Below, in pieces: positions 6,243 to 6,487 of a DNA stretch of 6,487 nt. Within the stretch, counting starts at the first letter, position 1. Every line of letters begins with the position of its first letter. Where the stretch lies: NCBI GenBank assembly GCA_031255875.1, contig JAIRRR010000263.1, forward strand, positions 1 to 6,487, written 5' to 3'. The notes beneath the pieces are model-generated. The model did not search any database. It saw only the letters and a list, made by a program, of their open reading frames with translations, and was not told the DNA's origin. This DNA comes from Treponema sp. (GTDB lineage Bacteria; Spirochaetota; Spirochaetia; Treponematales; Breznakiellaceae). A program made the position numbers and the translations under genes.

Positions 6243-6487
6243 TCAATCGGCTCTGCCGTAGGCCCGCCGGATTCCGGTTATATGCCAGAGGCCCCTCCGG
6301 TCCCTTTCCAGGGCGAGCTCGTCCGAACAGGGAACGGCCGCCGGGAGGGGCGGCTGCGGCGATCCGTTCCCGGCAGGGGAAGCGGCGGCATCGCCGTCTG
6401 AGTCCGGGTACGGGTTGAAGAAGAGGTAGTCCGCCCGGTAACTCAGGCGGCCGTCGCTTTCGTCCGTGTCTATTCCCGCAAGCCGCA
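6243..6487 (-). CDS. 3' end of an unrecognised protein gene (partial)
   Basis: On the minus strand one frame is open from the window edge to a TGA at 6245-6243, giving the last 80 residues of a protein. The other frames are interrupted or arginine-rich. The readable part runs from RLAGIDTDESDGRLSYRADY through a proline/alanine-rich stretch (about residues 33-52 of the fragment) to GLWHITGIRRAYGRAD at the C-terminus. The aromatic, charged ends with a low-complexity middle look like real protein rather than a shadow frame, and the stop lies just beyond a hairpin shared with the convergent operon. I do not recognise the family. The start and any signal peptide lie outside the window. Confidence 0.6.
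   Translation of the reverse strand, partial: RLAGIDTDESDGRLSYRADYLFFNPYPDSDGDAAASPAGNGSPQPPLPAAVPCSDELALERDRRGLWHITGIRRAYGRAD

Overview
The window is GC-rich chromosomal DNA from a bacterium with dense, tightly spaced signalling genes. Nothing in it fixes the taxon. The architectures (soluble hybrid kinase with Hpt, REC/HD-GYP proteins, FIST protein) and the look of the kinase C-terminus remind me of free-living or gut spirochaetes (Treponema-like) or Clostridia-like lineages. That is an impression, not evidence. The protein-coding part is an ordinary, uninterrupted chromosomal operon; no transposase, integrase, phage gene or CRISPR array is present.

Layout. Positions 7-81 hold a complete tRNA-Asp (anticodon GTC). 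Its 3' end plus about 20 bp of flank (64-102) recurs at 228-266 as a 39-bp direct repeat with two mismatches. Each copy begins with CAAGCCCC and ends with the exact inverted repeat GGGGCTTG. The DNA between the copies is strongly palindromic: a predicted three-way junction at 105-187 and a further hairpin at 201-217. Positions 267-520 carry no convincing gene but hold a possible promoter and several short hairpins, i.e. a possible long 5' leader.

From 521 to 6210 lies a four-gene plus-strand operon: two paralogous response regulators with HD-GYP (cyclic-di-GMP phosphodiesterase) outputs, a FIST-domain protein, and an 800-residue cytosolic hybrid histidine kinase (coiled coil, PAS, HisKA, HATPase, REC, Hpt, extra C-terminal segment). 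The first three genes overlap by 8 bp at each junction and the kinase starts 9 bp after the FIST stop. A short GC-rich hairpin (6215-6240) separates the operon from the 3' end of a convergent, unrecognised minus-strand gene that runs off the window.

How the genes probably work together (inference): the FIST protein is a likely small-ligand sensor lacking its own output, and the kinase lacks any membrane or recognisable ligand-binding periplasmic domain. A simple model is FIST signal to kinase His202, then REC Asp509, then Hpt His666, then Asp52 and Asp56 of the two HD-GYP regulators, adjusting c-di-GMP. The second HD-GYP keeps all of the usual metal-binding residues; the first has Asn where a conserved metal-ligand Asp is expected, so the pair may be one active enzyme and one weakened or regulatory copy.
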